The notes under the pieces are model-generated. The model ran no database searches. It had not been told where the DNA came from and saw only the letters and a program-made list of their open reading frames with translations. Positions 59,229 through 64,000 of a stretch of DNA of 64,000 nucleotides are shown here, piece by piece; position 1 is the first letter of the stretch; each line of letters begins with the position of its first letter. Source of the stretch: Rhynchopus euleeides (lineage: Eukaryota > Euglenozoa > Diplonemea > Diplonemida > Diplonemidae); the NCBI GenBank assembly GCA_963210315.1, contig OY723320.1:1550001-1614000 (forward strand). The letters run 5' to 3'. Both the position numbers and the translations under genes were made by a program.

Positions 59229-60692
59229 ATGGCACACCCATCGGGCGTGCCGATGTCGCCTAAGGGTGGGGATGCTGCGGCGTCGCACGGGATGCGGAGC
59301 AGGTGGATCTTCTTCACGCTGTTTATGGTTGCGGCATTCCAGGGCAGGTTCATGTCGGTCTTCCTTGAGGACCGCGGCCTCCAGAGCTCTGAGATCGGGG
59401 CGGTGCTGAGCGTCAGCGCGCTGGTCAGCATCTTCGCAGCCCCTGTCTGGACCCTCCGCGCCGACACCATGACCCGCCGCGACAGCAAGGAGCACCTCCT
59501 CCTCATCTCCATCGCCGGCAGCGAGATCTTCTTCGCCGCCCAGTCAGCTGTGGACCTCGGGCTCATCCCGCCCCACCTCCGCTTCGCCTACCTCTTCGCC
59601 TGCAGGTTCTGCTCCAGCCTCTTCTTCGCAACGTGGCATCCCCTGGCCAACGCCATCGCAGTGCAAGACCTCCTCATCCAATACGGCGAACGCGGCTCCA
59701 CCCACTTCGGAAAGGAACGCCTCTGGGGAGCTGTCTCCTGGGCAGGCGTCCACCTCCTCTCGGGATTCCTCAACGAACACCTCGGGACGTGGACAATGTT
59801 TATAGGACACGCCCTGTCCACGGTGTGTGCCTTTGGGGTCCTGCTCCGCTGGACAGCGGAGAAGCACGCGTCCCCCGGGGAAGAGAGGATCTATATGGAG
59901 AAGGGACAACACCCAGAGGGCACGCTGTGCTGCGGCGCGGTGGACCGCGGGATGGCACGCCTTGTGGTGCGGAGCCCTGTGCATGCGACGTTCTTCCTCC
60001 TCATGCTGTGCACCGCGGCGGGGATGAGCCTCGTGGAGAACCTTCTGTTCATCTTCTTCACAGACTACCTCAAGGCGGGCGCCGTGGTGTGCGGGGTGTC
60101 GGTTGTCATCACCGTGCTCTTCGAGATCCCCCTGTTTGAGTTCGGGCCGGATCTGCTCCAGAAGCACGGCATCCCGTCGCTCCTCTGCGTCGCAACCCTG
60201 GCCTACATAGTGCGCGTGGTGGTCTACACCCTCGTCCCCCAAGGGTGGTACGTTCTGCTGATCGAGCCGCTGCATGGGGTGACGATCGCCCTGATGACGG
60301 TTGCGTCGAATGAGTTCATCACAGTTATAGCACCGCCGCACCGCCGCACCTCCGCCCAGGGGCTCCTCGCCTCGGTGCGGACCGGGCTGGGCTATTTCAT
60401 CGGCACGCTTTCCGGCGGGTGGATCATGGAGTCCTACGGCGACGTGGTTCTCTACAGGGGCTTCGCAGCCCTGGTGGCGGTGTCTCTAGTCCTCTACCTC
60501 TTCGCGGCGTGGCAGTTCCCGGCCCCGGGCCCTGGGTCCCCCCGGAACGACGAGGAGACGCCCCTGCTGCGCAAGTCCCCCTTCCCAGGCCCGGTGGTGA
60601 TCTCGCGGCGGAGCTCGCGGACCAGCCAAGCCTCGGGAGGTGTTGGGGGTGGCGGGGACACGCCGGTTATTGCGGAGGAGGCGGGCGTCTGA
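59229..60692 (+). CDS. MFS transporter, MFSD6-like
   Basis: A single exon of 487 residues with about 11-12 hydrophobic segments. The first is WIFFTLFMVAAFQGRFMSVF followed by LEDRGLQSSEIGAVLSVSAL. The mid-protein GERLWG-like turn appears as FGKERLWGAVSWAGVHLLSG. The later LLIEPLHGVTIALMTVASNE is the E-x-LHG signature of the MFS_1_like/MFSD6 and LacY-related group. GLLASVRTGLGYFIGTLSGG follows. The cytosolic tail has EETPLL, an acidic di-leucine sorting motif compatible with endolysosomal location. Substrate unknown. The ATG is chosen because upstream sequence is C-rich low-complexity and the dispersed repeat. Confidence 0.82.
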   Translation: MAHPSGVPMSPKGGDAAASHGMRSRWIFFTLFMVAAFQGRFMSVFLEDRGLQSSEIGAVLSVSALVSIFAAPVWTLRADTMTRRDSKEHLLLISIAGSEIFFAAQSAVDLGLIPPHLRFAYLFACRFCSSLFFATWHPLANAIAVQDLLIQYGERGSTHFGKERLWGAVSWAGVHLLSGFLNEHLGTWTMFIGHALSTVCAFGVLLRWTAEKHASPGEERIYMEKGQHPEGTLCCGAVDRGMARLVVRSPVHATFFLLMLCTAAGMSLVENLLFIFFTDYLKAGAVVCGVSVVITVLFEIPLFEFGPDLLQKHGIPSLLCVATLAYIVRVVVYTLVPQGWYVLLIEPLHGVTIALMTVASNEFITVIAPPHRRTSAQGLLASVRTGLGYFIGTLSGGWIMESYGDVVLYRGFAALVAVSLVLYLFAAWQFPAPGPGSPRNDEETPLLRKSPFPGPVVISRRSSRTSQASGGVGGGGDTPVIAEEAGV

Positions 60693-61737
60693 TGCGATGC
60701 GAAAGGGGAGGGGGGAATAATAGGTTGGGGGTGGGGGGGTGGGGTAGGGGCGGATGCCTCTCAGGGGACCCCTCCCCCCCCCCCCCCCCCCCCCCCCCCC
60801 CACCCCTTCCCATCCCCGTGTGTGTGTGGTGGCGTGTTCCGTCTTCCTGGGTTACATTTTTAGAGAAGGCAAAACTGTCTGGGGGGGGGGGGGGGTCAGT
60901 GGGGGGGGCCCGGGGAATGGGTCTAGCCTTGCCGCTCTCTATATTTGCCAGTGTGGGCATACATGTTGCTGTGGTGTGTACTCACTGGATGTGTCACTCT
61001 CTCTCTCTTGTGCTACTGCATGTGTGTCAAACTGTGTCACTTTGCAGAACCTGGTTTTGCAAAGGCAGCTCACCTTTTTTCTCACATTGGGGGGGGTGTG
61101 TGGGTGCGGGGGGGGCTTCGCGGCGGCGTGCCGAAAGCGGTGCGTTTCTGGTGGCATTTTCTCCTAAGGTTACTGGTTGGAAGCCGCCGAAGCTTTTTGA
61201 AGCCTTCACCACCACCACCCCCTTTACTGTAGTACGCGTTCTGCAGAGCGGCAAAGGCTCCCCTCGCCCCACCCCACCAATCAATTCTACATTCTACTCT
61301 GTACCCCCCCCACCCCACCCCAGCGCATCTCAAGATAGAAAGGGTTATCAACGACAGTGTGGCACAGTTGAGTTGGCGGACTTCGAATTCAGGAGGAAGC
61401 CCGGTGAACGCTCCCTCCTCTCCCTCCCACACGACGCGGTGGTCACTGGTTTTCTTCACGGGGTGACATGTCGGGCCCCTGGCTGCCGCGCCGTGCACAC
61501 ACATCCCATGGTTTATGCCAGGGCCGTGTGAAGTGTTTCGCGAAGGATCCCGCTTGGTGAAAAGTTTCCTGAGTAGGGCCCCCCCCTGCCAAGCTGTCAC
61601 ATTACAGTAAAAGAGAAGATGGGTCGAAAAGATCGTCGCACATCCGGGTGGTGTCGCGAGTCTGTGCTACTCGCGACTGCTAAAAAAGAAAGGACCGGCA
61701 TTGCGAGAAGGCGGTGGTGGAATTGATTTTGCATTGT
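60693..61737. other. Intergenic with long C run
   Basis: A C homopolymer of more than 20 bp lies at about 60774-60801, and G runs near 60880 and 61091. No gene supported. Confidence 0.45.
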
Positions 61738-61845
61738 GGGGGTCTTCGCTGGTCGTAACCTTTCGTCAATCTTCGTCAGGTTTCACCTATTTCAACAGGA
61801 AATGCACCAAACTGCACTGACAATCACCCCGTAGCGAAGACCCCC
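61738..61845 (-). mobile_element. MITE family copy 3
   Basis: GGGGGTCTTCGCTGGTCGTA at the left and ATCACCCCGTAGCGAAGACC at the right. It is the reverse complement of the copies at 21527 and 28102, with GGAAATGCACCAAA inside. Confidence 0.7.
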
Positions 61846-62163
61846 GTGTGTGTGCTCAACAAAAAGTAGTCCGGAAGTGCTCCCTCCCACGGTTGCTGGA
61901 CAGGGCCCCCTCGTGTCACGTATTATCCCCCGGTGATCACTTCCAAGCACTACAGAGTGAAACCTCTCTGTCGTGATTTTGCTTCTATTTATGCTTTTTC
62001 GATCCAGGGGTGTGTCATGGGTGGGTTTCCGACAGATTCGGTCTCCGCGTATATTCGCCAGGGAGATGTCCATGTTGTGTTGTGTTCCGGCCATTTTTCG
62101 AAAGGAACCCCTGGGGGCAATGAATGAAGGCCTGCTGCAGTGTGTTGTTGACTGATCACACCT

Positions 62164-62272
62164 TTCATCAGGCCCAGGGTGTGATCAGTTCAGGGTTTTG
62201 TGTGTAGAAGCGCCAACGCAACAAACAAAAGGAAATTCATCAGAGCGGTTGTAGCTGTGAAGTGATAGGGCG
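62164..62272 (+). repeat. TTCATCAGG dispersed repeat copy
   Basis: Closely matches 58962-59071, including AACGCAACAAACAAAAGGAA and AGCGGTTGTAGCTGTGAAGT. Confidence 0.7.
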
Positions 62273-62409
62273 CTTTCAGAGTTTGAACTTTCTCATCAGA
62301 TCGGCTGTGGTGTATATCGCCACCCTCGCGAGTGGAACAGCGACACTCCCACCACAAGGCAGTACCCGTAAACGCTCGAAAAAAGATTGCCGGGGGGGGG
62401 GGGTTCTTT

Positions 62410-62560
62410 ATGTTTTAAATTGTTTGTGCAACCTTCTGGTCACCTGCACGTTAGAGCGTGGAGTGTAGGTGAACAAAACATTGCCTCCCCCCCGCCTGCA
62501 ACCTTTTTTAGATCTGAACGCTTTCCGTGAGCACGGTGCGTTTTTTTTGACACACAAAAA
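62410..62560 (-). repeat. Inverted copy of the 8.7-kb dispersed repeat
   Basis: CACCTGCACGTTAGAGCGTG, GAGTGTAGGTGAACAAAACA and TTCCGTGAGCACGGTGCG are complementary to 8705-8835. Confidence 0.6.
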
Positions 62561-63050
62561 GTACAAAACATCCGAACCGAACTGCACCCATGCAGGCACA
62601 GCGACATGGGTCCCTCCCTAGACCCCCGGGTCATCCCCCCTACCCCCTAGAGTCAGCGGACATTGCATCAAGAGGAGAACGACTCCCACCCCCCTCGCCA
62701 GTAGGTGGTATTACATCAGAACGGTACACCCCTCCCCCCTCCCCCCCACCCACCCGCTCCCTCAACCGCTCTCCCTGCCCTTCGCTCCACGCTACGCCTC
62801 ATGCATTATCACGGGGTTTTCTGTTGTGTTTTTCACTCTCTCCCCCCCACCCCCCCCCCTCGGCCTATATATAGTATACAAACAAGCAAAACAGCCGTAC
62901 GCAAATACGCTACTTTCTACAATGAAACCCCCCCCCCCCTTGTCACTCCCATTGTACATTGATCTGCCTTGTACAACATACCACCTGATTTGGCCCAAAA
63001 CGGGTTCCGCCGAACGCCGCCACACCCTAGTACCTGGCGCAGTAACCCAG
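62561..63050. other. Intergenic, no gene recognised
   Basis: C-rich tracts at 62731-62760, 62850-62860 and 62928-62940, and a TATATATAG word near 62866. Nothing else supported. Confidence 0.4.
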
Positions 63051-63133
63051 CGCGTTCACTCCATCGACCTGTACAAGAAGCAGCCCAGCCAGTGGCACAA
63101 GCCCAGGCCGAAGGGGGATGACGTTCTCTCGGG
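63051..63133 (+). CDS. Orphan exon-like segment
   Basis: After an acceptor-like GTAACCCAG, 83 bp of strongly biased codons read RVHSIDLYKKQPSQWHKPRP and end at a GTACCC donor candidate. Could be one internal exon of a gene otherwise lost or outside the window. Family not recognised. Confidence 0.3.
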
Positions 63134-63570
63134 GTACCCGAGGGAACAGAGAGGTAACAGAGCGGGATATCCGTGGGATGTCCCTCGCTGTTACTCTCGT
63201 GTCTTCTGCAGGGTTTCACCTTGGCGTAGGATATCCAACGCGAGAAGCAACATCCCGTGGAGGTTATCCCATAGGATATCCTATATCCCAAGTTCTGGGA
63301 ATCGAACCACCACCTACGGTTTTCACGCCCACGCAGGCTCCATGACAGCACATGGCGGACAACCCAGAATCGAGCGCGGTGGCTCCAGCACATCTCCCGA
63401 CGGCGTTCCCCCGAGGGGAGCCTCGCCCGGGTGTACTTTGCACAGAGGAGGGGCGACCCGTCTGGGATGTCGACTGCCGCAGTCACGGTGTCGACGACAC
63501 GCAGCACCTGAGCGGGTTTTGAACCCGGGACCGTCAATTATCAGGCAGGACCTCAGGCCTTGGGGGGGGG
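63134..63570 (-). other. Region with two Pol III B-box-like words
   Basis: On the minus strand GGTCCCGGGTTCAAAACCCG (about 63518-63537) and GGTGGTTCGATTCCC (about 63298-63312) look like tRNA T-arms. No matching acceptor stem or A-box pairs with them, so these may be tRNA-derived SINE fragments. GGATATCC palindromes lie at 63165-63290. Confidence 0.3.
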
Positions 63571-64000
63571 GGGGTAGGGGGGGTCAAATGGGGGTGACAA
63601 ACACGATTTTTCAAAAAACCGGCGCAGAGGCCCCAAAGCCCCCGTAAACCCTCCAAACCCCCCCAGATCGGTCCGGAAACCCATCGAACCCCACTTTTCC
63701 ACCATTCCGGGCACCTCAGGTGCCCGAATTGGGGTACCTAAATTTTGTGCCACCGTTTGGTACCGTACAGTGCCACTGTGTGGGAGGTTGGAAAAGAAAA
63801 TGCCCCAACACACCACATCTGAGGGTTGCAATGCATGTTGCTTGCCAACCACGTCATCCGGTGGGTGTCAGGCGCTATGTAGGTGGCATTAGCCAGGTCT
63901 TCGATGTGTTCTGGCTTGTATATATACCTCCCTGCCTGCGGCACAGGCACTGCCTTTGTCCCCCACACCAGCCACAGAGAGCGTATTGTACTCGGTCCAC
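63571..64000. other. No feature recognised
   Basis: G-rich start, then mixed sequence with no supported open frame or repeat. Confidence 0.4.

Noticed and set aside
62917..63537. 206-residue minus-strand open frame
   Set aside because: No domain, and it spans B-box-like words and palindromes; composition is not protein-like.
63500..63560. tRNA gene on the minus strand
   Set aside because: T-arm-like GGTTCAAAACC word only; anticodon and acceptor stems do not pair.

Overview
This is a eukaryotic nuclear segment, most likely from a free-living protist. The evidence is spliceosomal introns with GTATGT/GTATG donors in two recognisable housekeeping genes (a V-ATPase proteolipid subunit and the U4/U6 snRNP protein PRPF31), WD40 and ankyrin gene families, and at least five classes of eukaryotic mobile element. 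Coding exons are GC-rich. Intergenic DNA is full of homopolymeric G/C runs, GT and GA microsatellites and inverted repeats. A tyrosine-recombinase retroelement in the order Gag, recombinase, RT-RNase H recalls the VIPER-type elements of kinetoplastids, and pyrimidine-rich AG acceptors lie just upstream of most start codons. A euglenozoan (for example a diplonemid) is therefore my leading guess, but it is inference; no rRNA, SL RNA or clear tRNA is present to confirm it.

Layout. 1-2900: degraded coding remnants, a small MITE and dispersed repeats. 2931-5162: a terminal exon of an unknown gene, then the five-exon V-ATPase c'' gene. 5163-19000: about 14 kb with no convincing intact gene, but with a 31-bp minisatellite, foldback elements, MITEs and a 0.77-kb palindromic AT-rich array. 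19500-20003: a PNPOx-fold flavoprotein. 22329-27938: two tandem paralogous type-II membrane glycosyltransferases. 30085-33757: a TIR-bounded DNA transposon of a kind I cannot assign, carrying a nested MITE. 34567-36147: PRPF31. 36364-40726: a hAT-like transposon with GC-palindromic ends. 41473-43443: an ankyrin-repeat protein. 44326-46917 and 54858-58142: four genes of one family, each with a ubiquitin-like N-terminal domain followed by WD40 repeats. They are split into two pairs by a 7.5-kb pogo-type transposon (47018-54482), which itself contains a complete-looking VIPER-like retroelement (about 49841-54351). 59229-60692: an MFSD6-like transporter. The last 3 kb hold MITEs, dispersed repeats and exon-like fragments.

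The host genes do not form one pathway. They are housekeeping genes (vacuolar acidification, splicing, glycosylation, transport) mixed with tandemly expanding repeat-protein families. The dominant story is mobile-element nesting and local duplication. The strongest leads are the unassigned transposon at 30-33.8 kb, the in-frame UGA between Gag and recombinase, the homogenised ubiquitin-like domains of the WD40 genes, and a 23-bp element shared upstream of the V-ATPase and PRPF31 genes.
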